Positions 53,401 to 60,756 of a DNA stretch of 64,000 nt are shown piece by piece. Position 1 is the stretch's first letter, and the number at the start of each line of letters is the position of its first letter. Location: NCBI GenBank assembly GCA_963668615.2, contig CAXXCL010000003.1:923145-987144 (forward strand). Direction: 5' to 3'. The notes under the pieces are model-generated. The model ran no database searches, was not told where the DNA came from, and was given only the letters and a program-made list of their open reading frames with translations. Source of the DNA: JAAYPI01 sp963668615 (GTDB taxonomy: Bacteria; Bacteroidota; Bacteroidia; Bacteroidales; Paludibacteraceae). A program made the position numbers and the translations under genes.

Positions 53401-56400
53401 AGCGTTGATATGGCAAGTGTTACAAGTTATAAGATAGCTACTCTTAACACTTACGGAGGATATAATACAAGCATTTGGAATTCTACATTTGTAACTCCAA
53501 CTTTGACTTCCGGCTATGCTAAATTTACGTATGACTTTAAGACTAACTGCTTAACGGTTGATTATTACAACTCAGTAGATATTTCTCTTAACTGCGATAA
53601 TGCAATAACCGTGGGCTCTAATGGAGGCGTTACCTTTAAAGTAACTAACAGTGGTTCTTACGCTATCAATGCAAGTGCTTATTCGTTAGTTGTAAAAGTC
53701 AATGGAACGACTCGTACGGTTACTCCTACAAGTGGAACCGGCTATCCTGCTATCGCTATCGGAGGTACTCAAACATTTACGCTTACAGGGGATAGTTTGA
53801 ATGTTGCAAATTCCAATACAATTACCGTAACGGTTACCATGACCGGAGATATGAATACAAATAACAACTATTGTTCAAAATGTGGTAAGCCAACGGGTGA
53901 AACTATTTATTATACCATTGATAATAGTTTGACGGCTGATGATGATTGTTCTTTGTCTTACCGTTCTTTGGAAACGGCAGTTACTAAGTTAAAAGCTACT
54001 ACCGAATTCTTTAACTCAACAACCACTGAATTGAAGAAAAATATCGTGATGAATGTTGTAAATACAGGTACCAGTTATGTGGGAACGGAGGCAGCCGGTC
54101 GTACCGGTGGTGATGTTGCTACTGCACTTACCATCAAATTGCAAAACATCAATAATTTGGATTCAGCAAGTTATCAGTATAAGTTGAATGGAAAACCAAG
54201 AAGTCTTACTATTCAGGCTGCGGTTGCCAATAACAGACCTACGCTTCAACACTTGATAATCAGAAATTCAAAAAATATTACATTGGATGGTTTGGTCGTT
54301 ACCGGATCTCCTGATACTACTGTACTTGATAATGCAATAGATATTGACGATGATATAGACTGGATAAGTGGTACAACCGGACGTTATGTTGCAGCCAATA
54401 TCCGCGTTCAAAATTGTTACATTAAGTCTACCGGGTTTACTTGTATACATGCATCCGGTTATGATGGACTTACGTTTGTGAACAACGATATTGAAGCGAA
54501 GTTGACTACGTTGTTGTTGGCTAACAGCAATACCCAAAACTGGGGAGCTTCTGCTAAATTTATCCGTTGTAAGAATGTTAATTTTGAAAGGAGTAATTTC
54601 CGTGGAGATCATGCCACACTGACATGGTTGCAAGAAAGTCAAAATGTCTTGTTTATGAACAATGTGTTCTGGTCTACTAATAATACAACTGCCCAAATAG
54701 CATTTGTCCGCTTATTGTCTCAGACAGGACTTTCTGTTGACCACAATGCATTCTACTACAATACGATGTTCCTGAATGCAGGAACGAATACGCAATCTTA
54801 TGTGGATTTCTTCCGCTTAGGATCAGCAGGTATATCTGCACAAAGTGGCAATCAGACTATGTATGACGCAACAACTATTGCATTTGCTTATAATAATATT
54901 TATTCTTACAGTACAAGTGTAACCGGTCGTCGTTCAGATGCTTTCTTGTCACGCACGGAAGGAGACTTTACGAATATTACAATGAACAATTTCTGGTCAC
55001 AGTATGATTTGAACCAATCAAATTCTTCTTCAGCATTTGCGGTTGGGACTAATGTCCGTTTTGTTAATGTGAAGAATGAGGTTTGCGGTACCGTTGCAAA
55101 CGACCCTGCTTCATTAGTAATTAAGGGTGAGAATTTGAACCTTGGTGTTAAAATTGCAAACGATTTGTCAACTTTAGGTGCAGATACCTTATACACCGAC
55201 CGTTTGCATGCAACAACCATTCGTCCAACAGGAGGTACCGGATGGACGTTAGGTGCTTATCAACAAACGTTGGCAGTGCCTTCAGACTCCATTATTTGGA
55301 CGGGTGAATATGATACTAATTGGGATAATCGTAATAACTGGATAGATGCAAAAACCGGACAACAGTTGACTTGCGTGCATGCACTTGCCGATTCGTTGGT
55401 AGTAGTAATTCCTGCACCGAGTAGTAGTAAGTACTATAACTCGACGAGCAAAATAACCAACTATCCTGATGTGCCAACTGATTTCGCTAGTACGGAGATT
55501 CGTCCTATTAAATCTTACTCTGAACAGGTAGATGCCGGTATTGGAACGAAAGATGCCGGAAATAATCCTATCGTTCCTTCAAAATTTGCTAAAAAGATTA
55601 GAATAGAATACGGAGGAAGTTTGATTGGGGTAGAAAAATTGGTTAATGCAACTACTAAATATTATGGAGAAGCCGAATATGAGTTTACGGCGGGAAGAAG
55701 TGAGTGGATATTGGTAGGTTCTGTAGTTAAACCGTTTACGGATGCTACTAAAACAACTACGCGTGAAGTGAAATCAGGAGATTTCTTCTTGAATTATGTT
55801 CCTCAGGTGTATATGCATCAGGTAGATGTATCAACTATTAATTCAACGATCAGTTGGGAAAATACGTTTGCATCTCTTGAACAAACTGTTCCTGTAACAA
55901 GCTGTTTTGCAATCAGGATTCCTGACCAATATGGTCCTCTGAAATTGCCGGCATCTTATTATTACACACGTAAAGTGCCCAATTCAAGTAAAGTTGGGGA
56001 TGGAACCGTTAGTAAAACCTATAATTTTAATGGTAGATTCCAAAATGATTCAATCATGCCAAGTTATACCGGTTTGACAGCAGGAACTTCTGTATTCTTG
56101 AACAACTCTTATCCTGCAAATGTTGATCCTGACCAAATATCAACAGGTTCTGTTCAAATTTATGATTACACAGGACAATCCTTTGCTGTCCCTGACCCGG
56201 GTCAATATATTAAACCAATGCACGGATTTATCTTCACTCCAGCGACGGATGTATCTTCTTTGAATATAACCAGTAATATGGTTGTTACCGGTGATACTCG
56301 GTATAAAAAATTGAAAACGACTGTACCTTATTTCCAAGTTGAGTTGAAGAATGCTACGGATGAGTATTATAGTAAAATTATTGTTAAATATAATTCCTCA

Positions 56401-57006
56401 AAAGCTGATAGCTACAAGGTTGGGGATGATGCCCTAAAAACTTTTAATGGAAGTAATTTGGATGTTCCTGAATTGTATATGTCAATTTATAATCAAGAGT
56501 TATCTGGAGTTTCTGTACCTAAGCAAGATACGATTATTCCTTTGGGTTGTCGTTTAAATAAGATCAAGGATATAGAATTTTCGATGTATGCAAATTCCGG
56601 TTATGGAACGGCTTTGCTTGAAGATAGGTTGATGAGTAAAACTTATGATTTGACAACAGGAGCATCTTATACCATCAAAGATGTACCGGCAGGTGATATA
56701 GAAGGTCGGTTCTACTTGAATCTTGGTGGAAGTGATAATCCTACAAGTGTCATAGATGGAAAAGATGATGTAGCGGATCCTAATCAAATTTCAATTTATA
56801 CTAACGGAACGAATGTTATTGTAAGTTCTTCTGAAGGCGTTGTTTTGGAAAAAGTCTACATAAGTGATATGACGGGTCGTACGCAAGTATATGATAACCT
56901 CAAAGCTCACTATAATTCAATCAACTTGAATGTAGCTAGAGGAACATACATCATTAATGTCGTGGGAGACAAGGCTACGAAGCAAGAAAAAGTTATTATT
57001 AAATAA
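44434..57006 (+). CDS. giant T9SS-exported surface protein with FN3-like repeats, CotH-kinase-like domain and beta-helix
   Basis: 4190 residues, one uninterrupted frame. N-terminal signal region (hydrophobic about 19-36); a carbohydrate-binding-like module (about 37-160); FN3-like repeats of about 99 residues starting near 167, 271, 370, 693, 792, 892, 1307 (divergent) and 1412; and a CBM26-like module near 1185-1280 (KVYAWGTNF, MTLNGTWWEHTI, SVIFG). An Ig-like module ends near 1833. A CotH-like kinase domain spans about 1841-2336 (YRGSSS near 1923, KDWILYAAFPDASMMRDKLA near 1970, ELYVDGTYQGVYVFMEKVE near 2008, WDYELGFNN near 2180). More Ig/jelly-roll modules follow, then a right-handed beta-helix (about 3170-3510) and a T9SS type A sorting domain (about 4118-4190). 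Adhesion or glycan binding is inferred; kinase activity is untested. The gene looks more GC-rich than its neighbours. Confidence 0.9.
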   Translation: MKNKHLLENFRYSFKKKLVTLLLVCTGLFGVSVSASASWNLSAGTYYYDNSQTQWGTVYFFIGHASYIRSYAMTQVSGDSNTWSVTMAAWSGATGCYFGNGSGGSAIVAGSSSYNISTAAGSLPTAITGRTATYTTAAPTISYRFVPSATTPVTAVPGSWASYPVKPSLTGSAATSISTTVATLNGNISSTGGASITDYGFYYSTTNGFADGAGTKAQVGTSSYTGAISKALSSLTAGTTYYFKAYATNSVGTTYTSQLSFATSAANTAPLLTTTAATSIGNGTGTMNGNISSNGGASITDYGFYWSTTNAFADGTGTKVQVGTSDYTGNVSSALSSLTNGTTYYYKAYASNSVGTTYGTQQSFVPCANATVVSSTASSVGSATGTMNGNVTADGGGTVTDKGFYYSTTSGNTSGTGGTAVSVGTGTGTFSSTLTSLTNGTTYYYRAYATNASGTVYSATEQSFTPSVVKGVLSGSQISFYIGEQASWGQTSISANTGVMTGTVATATMSSTATINTVSCKYASVCIPSAQYYVTHAPTTWTGIQMASAAEAGKYYIVNNSSSLGGTSDNIYVVAGAQFGNTYFDSSTSTTTKSVVQGTTSITLSSQTSSAGYTSAVGSSMHFEYYLVNGSDYTLIGTSSTIGAAATQVSTTYNPSSLTTGTYSIYTVLTDGTIYIKSGTTLTLTITGTTAPVLTTTAATSVGNAIGTMNGNISSNGGASITDYGFYWSTTNGFADGAGTKVQVGTSDYTGAVSSALSSLTNGTTYYYKAYATNSVGTTYGTQQSFTPSTTPTVTSSAATSVGSGIGTMNGEVTADGGSTVTGRGFYYSTTSGNTNGTGGTAVAVGSGTGTFSSALTSLTNGTTYYYKAYATNANGTVYSTTEQSFTPSAIATVTSSAATSVSSGTGTMNGNVTADGGNTVTARGFYYSTTSGNTSGTGGTAVAVGSGTGAFSSTLTSLTNGTTYYYKAYATNANGTVYSSTEQSFTPCSAPVSYAQSVTITACGSKTIDLTAGLTGSIPGDAGTVTYTVSPVGDGLTISGSTATFSATANKTYTITISFSNAAYCSVSGTLSVTYTNNTPSISLTNTKTGKSASATYPYEAFVLTATTDNTPVTWTLTQPSGVTDGTLTISADTKTATFVGGTSNASPHTIEAATVAVGSCSAASVEYDVYVDAAPTETCAESTITVRLSASTVTSVWGSVTPKVYAWGTNFTTGDYSWSSFQDMTLNGTWWEHTIHGSSATTVASVIFGTTQSPGDANCTDDIASITASTCYDVSSSVSGGSSSTRHDVSVQTSGCTSGGSTPTNPTVLRGATASVNSGTSEATLYGYLKFTGCSTITAYGFQYANNASFTGATSVTTTGSLTAASTYNKTFDVSGLTVGTYYYRAYATNGIGTDYSDSATFVIANVKPALTTTAATSIGKTSGTMNGNISSNGGSSITDYGFYWSTTNSFADGTGTKVQVGTSDYTGNISSQLTGLTTGTTYYYKAYATSASGTSYGTQQSFTPAVAVAIKPCTGQTWALNSATTPVALDFGSSTIGTSDYETISVLVVGASGKTLNVNSTSGFKMYNSSDDSYDRPVGFAIASDSVCVSVPLRWLPDTDELGTTQDGMIIKGTVSFMVDAITASADTLAVQGTVTPNVLVYPSSAMVMVGQNQTINIAKSCTTTPTATITTGNAAEWTVNYTPASGNKNGTFSIAFDNSVSAVTGSNLASAVLTITDCDSTRTVALSGRAAVTAPTITALVTSVCDDDFTSFGEIHVSNYGGFTSGFTGAYTYQWQKYVNSAWTTYADGSGATTNNIRPKYSGDYRCVLTRNGLSVTSNTVTISSSSCSATTVCSTLPVVIVKTNATNGAFPSKCSQASSYWSECVANPNNITPSPDVKTKISVDVKILWDGTASDVDGTVTQSDITSSSKLYYDKKAQMNYRGSSSLNFDKKSYAFAVAGDSCTTAGKFVKGKENMFGISDGKNKDWILYAAFPDASMMRDKLAIDTYEAMTGLWTSHSRYVELYVDGTYQGVYVFMEKVEQSAERININAAKGYAFKLDKTEVFDRAEDRHASDPNTADGTTFITTRTGKHNLTTYSSVVDQAFEVDYLPNGNEIGGTGSATATTDLAALKAHFIAFEDSLAAGDFTKVRQYIDYDSWADWFILNEFTKNVDSYRLSTWFTMDSINAPIKATPIWDYELGFNNTATGVDAGHTSTAGWMYSNANLKSDLFPIPFWFEGGSSFTGTPKGLMDDPCFKAKIKERWAVHTANGGALSDAVITAKINAMDASLSNTASCSGSSPIAREVAKYPVANRGVAGYNSQSSYATQKSTIETWCTGRRTAMDALIAAFDTDLGASIASSPTGTSQVEDASVSLTTSVTSGTTSSYTYAWYYSATSNGDWTTLSESASTTNVWNIASFSSSNVGYYHCVVTSKACTALVDTATIQLTLNTSCTPITKIDARSFNFGTAAATTLPTASNATITSTLSSATLSTWGSQWHIVTDASSDHSAFTGWGYGATSSTDQAFLGFRNSNGGIGTSSAFLTYTSTALPTTSGSYKVRFYHAPLANSACSGDKDNSLQVNVSVGGSVVETDTIAVGGTSSSTNSWTEWSYTFDTEGWGTAKDLVVTLTNQTAAGACRLFGLDDFEVLQCDNNYQYRLKLYDSNTQTSAYSSAVSTNTTHTLTLPCSGYFTYTAQKKVSSGSWTDITGKVDVNIPYQSKQVYFDVTGIGTTASATDHSADINIAMTALADSTGSFDWKTVFYTSAGVVTDSIKSADGSKVKTFATGATYRTFKKYKTATAFGSFVLADFWCEQSSGSVPAAYTGSNVSDEQEVSVSYTDAASAPTFTLQEVSHNLWVNNALYGTSQTSSNTMARATCSGTQGDKSTGSYYLFKQAAKPSTGGSTVLTGTVYEDATSKAATLAWTMYDNHTNAHVRYVYNTTTNTATVEPMANLSATYDLDTPVTGATAYLLVNGSETENASYKMVYGDPNNVEGKGNGVFVLDSVDMASVTSYKIATLNTYGGYNTSIWNSTFVTPTLTSGYAKFTYDFKTNCLTVDYYNSVDISLNCDNAITVGSNGGVTFKVTNSGSYAINASAYSLVVKVNGTTRTVTPTSGTGYPAIAIGGTQTFTLTGDSLNVANSNTITVTVTMTGDMNTNNNYCSKCGKPTGETIYYTIDNSLTADDDCSLSYRSLETAVTKLKATTEFFNSTTTELKKNIVMNVVNTGTSYVGTEAAGRTGGDVATALTIKLQNINNLDSASYQYKLNGKPRSLTIQAAVANNRPTLQHLIIRNSKNITLDGLVVTGSPDTTVLDNAIDIDDDIDWISGTTGRYVAANIRVQNCYIKSTGFTCIHASGYDGLTFVNNDIEAKLTTLLLANSNTQNWGASAKFIRCKNVNFERSNFRGDHATLTWLQESQNVLFMNNVFWSTNNTTAQIAFVRLLSQTGLSVDHNAFYYNTMFLNAGTNTQSYVDFFRLGSAGISAQSGNQTMYDATTIAFAYNNIYSYSTSVTGRRSDAFLSRTEGDFTNITMNNFWSQYDLNQSNSSSAFAVGTNVRFVNVKNEVCGTVANDPASLVIKGENLNLGVKIANDLSTLGADTLYTDRLHATTIRPTGGTGWTLGAYQQTLAVPSDSIIWTGEYDTNWDNRNNWIDAKTGQQLTCVHALADSLVVVIPAPSSSKYYNSTSKITNYPDVPTDFASTEIRPIKSYSEQVDAGIGTKDAGNNPIVPSKFAKKIRIEYGGSLIGVEKLVNATTKYYGEAEYEFTAGRSEWILVGSVVKPFTDATKTTTREVKSGDFFLNYVPQVYMHQVDVSTINSTISWENTFASLEQTVPVTSCFAIRIPDQYGPLKLPASYYYTRKVPNSSKVGDGTVSKTYNFNGRFQNDSIMPSYTGLTAGTSVFLNNSYPANVDPDQISTGSVQIYDYTGQSFAVPDPGQYIKPMHGFIFTPATDVSSLNITSNMVVTGDTRYKKLKTTVPYFQVELKNATDEYYSKIIVKYNSSKADSYKVGDDALKTFNGSNLDVPELYMSIYNQELSGVSVPKQDTIIPLGCRLNKIKDIEFSMYANSGYGTALLEDRLMSKTYDLTTGASYTIKDVPAGDIEGRFYLNLGGSDNPTSVIDGKDDVADPNQISIYTNGTNVIVSSSEGVVLEKVYISDMTGRTQVYDNLKAHYNSINLNVARGTYIINVVGDKATKQEKVIIK
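44932..48960 (+). repeat. tandem coding repeats (two FN3-like subtypes) inside the giant gene
   Basis: Eight units of about 297 bp in two groups. Type A (NGNISSNGGASITDYGFYWS) starts near 44932, 45244, 46510 and 48667. Type B (NGNVTADGG with GFYYSTTSGNT) starts near 45541, 46807 and 47107. A divergent copy lies near 48351. Units 46807 and 47107 are very similar at the DNA level, which points to recent duplication. Confidence 0.8.
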
Positions 57007-57023
57007 ATGGTTTAACCTTCGAT

Positions 57024-57056
57024 AAAAAGGGAGATGTGATTCACATCTCCCTTTTT
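57024..57056 (+). terminator. terminator of the giant surface protein gene
   Basis: AAAAAGGGAGATGTGA (57024-57039) pairs with TCACATCTCCCTTTTT (57041-57056), ending in a T-run: a strong intrinsic terminator 18 nt after the stop. Confidence 0.9.
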
Positions 57057-57126
57057 TCGTTTTATTTCTCGAAGTTTTTATTTACTTTTATGAAACGTCT
57101 ATTTTTACAGAATAAATTTAATTCGC

Positions 57127-60102
57127 ATGGATAAAACTCCTAATTTAAGAAAGTTGTATTTTAAGGATACCTCCTTTGCCAGTTTAATGAAGGAACGTAT
57201 TTACAATATAATTCTTGTTGCAAGTAAGTACGATGCTTTTATGTTGGAGGAAGATGGTCGTATAGATGAGCAGATATTTAATGAATACACATCGTTAAAT
57301 CTTCGCTATTCTCCTCGTTTTACAATTGCCAGTGAAGAAAGAGAGGTAAAAGAGCTTTTGCAGGCTCGTAATTTTGATTTAATTATTGCGATGCCGACAA
57401 CAGATAATAATTATATCTTGGGATTGGTAAAGGAGCTGAGAAAGGACAATCCGGATATTCCGATTGTTGTCCTTACTCCATTTTCAAGAGAAGTTTTTAG
57501 TCGTGTTTTTTCTGAAGAAGATTTTAGTTCTATAGACTATATTTTTAGTTGGTTAGGCAATAGTGACTTGCTTTTGGCTATCGTGAAACTTTTGGAGGAT
57601 AAAATGAACGTGGATGATGATGTCAATTCTGTAGGTGTTCAAGTTATCTTGTTTGTTGAAGATTCTATACATTTTTATTCTTCTATTTTACCGCATTTAT
57701 ATCGGTATGTTTTTTTGCAATCGCGTTCATTCATGACTGAAGCTCTTAACGATCATCAACAGATGTTGAGAATGAGGGGCAGACCTAAAATATTATTGGC
57801 TCGAAACTACGAAGAAGCTGTTTTTTTATATAAAAAATTTGAGAAAAATATATTGGGTGTTATTTCAGATGTTCGTTTTCCGAAAGATGGTGTTATGAAT
57901 TCTTTTTCAGGCATTGAACTGTGCCAAAAAATTCGAGATAAAGACAAGTATGTCCCTATAATAATAGAATCTACGGGTACTGATGTAATTCCTTTTGCGG
58001 AGCAACTGAATGCCGTTTTTTTGGATAAGAATGATAAGACATTTCATAAGAAATTAAAAGAAGCAATAGCTCATAATTTTAGATTTAGTGACTTTGAGTT
58101 TATAAATCCCGAAACAAAAGAGGTTGTTCTGACGATTATGAATTTAAAAGATCTTCAAATTCATATATTTGATGTCCCTTCTGATTCTTTATTTTACCAT
58201 CTTTCGCAAAATCATCTTTCTCGTTGGTTGTACTCTAGAGCGATGTTCCCTCTTGCCGAGTTCTTAAGTCAAATTGTCTTAAAAGATATTAGAGATGTAG
58301 ATTTGGCTCGTCAGATTATTTTTGATGCCATAGTCGATTATAGAAAAATAAAAAACAAAGGAATTATAGCTGTTTTTCATGGAGATAGGTTTGATGAATA
58401 TTCAAACTTTGCTCGTATAGGAGAGGGTTCAATGGGAGGAAAAGGCAGAGGATTGGCATTTCTTAATGCTGTTTCCAAAAGAAATCCTGAATTTTATGAT
58501 TTTGATACAACGCAAATAACTGTTCCCAAAACCGTGGTCCTTTGTACTGATAAATTTGATGAATTTATGGAAAGCAATAATCTGTATTCTATAGGTTTAG
58601 ATGAAAACAGATCAGATGAAGAAATTTTAAAATATTTCTTGGCTGCAAAAATTCCCAGTAAAATCATTAATGATTTATACGCCTTTTTGGGAGCTATTAA
58701 TGGTCCCATTGCCATACGTTCTTCCAGTTTGTTAGAGGATTCACATTACCAGCCATTTGCCGGCATCTATTCTACTTATATGGTTCCATACATACAAGAT
58801 AGTAAGACTACAACCCTTATGATGCTTTGTGAGGCAATTAAAGCCGTATATGCTTCTGTTTATTATAATAGCAGCAAAGCCTATATGCGTGCCACCAAGA
58901 ATCTTATAGACGAGGAAAAAATGGCGGTTGTGCTACAGGAAGTTTGTGGGACACAACACGGAGGTCGTTTTTATCCTTCTTTCTCAGGAGTAGCTCGTTC
59001 GTTAAACTTTTATCCTATTGGCGATGAAACGCCCGAAGATGGTGTTGTAAATGTAGCTCTCGGATTGGGAAAATATATTGTGGATGGAGGACAAACATTG
59101 CGTTTTTCTCCCAGTTATCCAAAAAATATTCTACAAACAAGTACCCTCGAATTTGCCCTAAATGAAACACAAAATTATTTTTATGCTCTTGATTTACATA
59201 AAAAAGAATTTAAACCAATGGTTGATGATGGGTTTAATTTGCTTAAAATACATATACGAGAAGCTGAACAAGACGGTGCTCTTCGATACTTAGTCTCTAC
59301 CTTTGATCCTTATGATCAGGTCATTCGGGATGGTTTATATGAAGGAGGTCGAAAAATAATCTCGTTTAGCAACATTTTGCAAGATGAGGTATATCCTCTT
59401 GCCGAGATATTAAAAAATGTGCTTAAAGTTGGCGAGAAAGAAATGGGATGTCCTATCGAAATTGAGTTTGCCGTCAATTTAGATTATGATAAAAATGAAA
59501 AAAATATATTTTATTTGCTTCAAATAAGACCTATTGTAGCTTTTGATAAATCTATTAATGAGGATTTAATGAATATTCCTTTCGAAGAGACTCTAATTAC
59601 AACGAATAGTGCTTTGGGAAATGGCATAATGGATGATATTTTTGATGTCGTGTACGTTAAGAAGAATGTTTTTAGTCCATCAAAAAACCAATTGATAGTA
59701 TATGACATAGAAAAAATTAATAAGCAATTGTTGGCTGAACAGAGACCTTATATTTTAGTAGGACCGGGGAGATGGGGTAGTAATGACCATTGGCTAGGGA
59801 TTCCTGTAAAATGGCCTCATATCTCGGGGGCACGAGTTATTGTGGAAGCGGGAGAAACATCTTATTTTATTGACCCAAGCCAGGGAACCCATTTTTTCCA
59901 AAATTTGACTTCTTTTGGAGTTTTTTATTTCACTGTAAATTCAGAGGTTGATTCTGATTGTTTTTTTGACGAAGAATTTCTTGATAACCATCTTGCTTGT
60001 TCAGAAACACAATACATACGACACGTACGATTTCAAAAGCCTCTGGTCGTCAAGGTAGACGGAACAAAGAATAGGGGAGTTATTATTAAAACGGAAGATT
60101 AA
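57127..60102 (+). CDS. receiver-domain/PPDK ATP-grasp fusion protein
   Basis: 991 residues, cytoplasmic. Residues about 25-165 form a degenerate receiver-like domain with no phosphoacceptor Asp (LIIAMPTTD). Residues about 171-315 form a second receiver with the acidic pair E178/D179, candidate phosphoacceptor D248 (VISDVRF), T283 and K301. From about 430 there is a PEP synthase/pyruvate phosphate dikinase-type nucleotide-binding domain (ARIGEGSMGGKGRGLAFLNAV; AIRSSSLLEDS with RSSS at 531-534; IEIEFAVNLD and YLLQIRPIV). The phosphohistidine and PEP-binding domains of true PpsA/PpdK are missing; the C terminus has GPGRWGSNDHWLGIPVKW instead. It is probably a phosphorylation-controlled nucleotide- or phosphoryl-transfer protein. 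Function is unknown. Confidence 0.85.
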   Translation: MDKTPNLRKLYFKDTSFASLMKERIYNIILVASKYDAFMLEEDGRIDEQIFNEYTSLNLRYSPRFTIASEEREVKELLQARNFDLIIAMPTTDNNYILGLVKELRKDNPDIPIVVLTPFSREVFSRVFSEEDFSSIDYIFSWLGNSDLLLAIVKLLEDKMNVDDDVNSVGVQVILFVEDSIHFYSSILPHLYRYVFLQSRSFMTEALNDHQQMLRMRGRPKILLARNYEEAVFLYKKFEKNILGVISDVRFPKDGVMNSFSGIELCQKIRDKDKYVPIIIESTGTDVIPFAEQLNAVFLDKNDKTFHKKLKEAIAHNFRFSDFEFINPETKEVVLTIMNLKDLQIHIFDVPSDSLFYHLSQNHLSRWLYSRAMFPLAEFLSQIVLKDIRDVDLARQIIFDAIVDYRKIKNKGIIAVFHGDRFDEYSNFARIGEGSMGGKGRGLAFLNAVSKRNPEFYDFDTTQITVPKTVVLCTDKFDEFMESNNLYSIGLDENRSDEEILKYFLAAKIPSKIINDLYAFLGAINGPIAIRSSSLLEDSHYQPFAGIYSTYMVPYIQDSKTTTLMMLCEAIKAVYASVYYNSSKAYMRATKNLIDEEKMAVVLQEVCGTQHGGRFYPSFSGVARSLNFYPIGDETPEDGVVNVALGLGKYIVDGGQTLRFSPSYPKNILQTSTLEFALNETQNYFYALDLHKKEFKPMVDDGFNLLKIHIREAEQDGALRYLVSTFDPYDQVIRDGLYEGGRKIISFSNILQDEVYPLAEILKNVLKVGEKEMGCPIEIEFAVNLDYDKNEKNIFYLLQIRPIVAFDKSINEDLMNIPFEETLITTNSALGNGIMDDIFDVVYVKKNVFSPSKNQLIVYDIEKINKQLLAEQRPYILVGPGRWGSNDHWLGIPVKWPHISGARVIVEAGETSYFIDPSQGTHFFQNLTSFGVFYFTVNSEVDSDCFFDEEFLDNHLACSETQYIRHVRFQKPLVVKVDGTKNRGVIIKTED

Positions 60103-60140
60103 CCTTGATACTAAACGGAATAAAGAACAAAAACCATTTT

Positions 60141-60542
60141 TTACACTTTACTTTGTTTTGCAAACCTACGAACTCCGTAAGCACCGCTTAGTAATAACAA
60201 AAAAGACAATCCTGATCCAACAGGAAGAGAAGGTCCACTTTCACAAGCCTGTATACACGAATAATAAGTGTTTTCTGCATTCGACAAACATTCTTCATCT
60301 TCTCCACAAGCGGCTACAGCACTATCGAAGGTGGATAGACATGCATCTTCGCAGTCAGAGACTTGGTCTCCCAAAACAGTATTGGAAGCGGAAACCCTTC
60401 CGCCCATCTCCATGCTCGGACTCGTTGTTACAGGATCATCCTGGGATATTGCTCCTGAGTAAGATTCGCTTGGCAAGGTGGCTCCGAAAGAAACATATAT
60501 ATTGAAAACTAAAACGGAGATTATTAGTACGATTTTTTTCAT
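60141..60542 (-). CDS. small exported Cys-rich protein with PID-CTERM-like C-terminal sorting tail
   Basis: 133 residues from the ATG at 60542 (MKKIVLIISVLVF). An in-frame ATG at 60614 would put much of the mRNA leader in the protein. Signal peptide cut near SFGA; a Ser/Thr-rich segment; then a region with six Cys arranged C-x3-C ... C-x5-C ... C-x3-C (DCEDAC, ACGEDEEC, SCIQAC), probably a disulphide-linked helical hairpin. The C terminus is tripartite: SLPVGSG, a hydrophobic helix FLLLLSGAYGV, then RRFAKQSK. This resembles Bacteroidota PID-CTERM/exosortase-type sorting tails. The sorting enzyme is not in the window. Confidence 0.75.
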   Translation of the reverse strand: MKKIVLIISVLVFNIYVSFGATLPSESYSGAISQDDPVTTSPSMEMGGRVSASNTVLGDQVSDCEDACLSTFDSAVAACGEDEECLSNAENTYYSCIQACESGPSLPVGSGLSFLLLLSGAYGVRRFAKQSKV

Positions 60543-60618
60543 TGTCAATTGTTTTTTTTGAATCGCCATCTCGACATAAAATATTGCCAAGATGCAAAAT
60601 ACGTCAAAATACACGCTG

Positions 60619-60648
60619 CAAATTTACACCTTTTCTTTAAAAATCAAA
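60619..60648 (-). promoter_or_regulatory. promoter of the small Cys-rich protein gene
   Basis: Minus-strand TTTG (60648-60645), 18-nt spacer, TAAATTTG (60626-60619). It predicts a leader of about 70 nt before 60542. Confidence 0.65.
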
Positions 60649-60756
60649 AAATATAAAGATAAAAAACACTTATATTTTAAATAAAACCTAATTATGAATA
60701 CAAAATGTAATATCTTTAGTCTTATATCGTTTTGCTAAGATTCACAAAGACTATAT

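Noticed and set aside
54268..54696. 142-codon antisense frame in the giant gene, and other antisense frames in mnmG, rnr and spmA/spmB-like genes
   Set aside because: They mirror the codon structure of strong genes on the other strand and show no domains, promoters or conservation signs.
60543..60614. Longer start of the small Cys-rich protein
   Set aside because: It would bury the signal peptide 24 residues inside; the promoter at 60626-60619 predicts transcription starting at about the upstream ATG.
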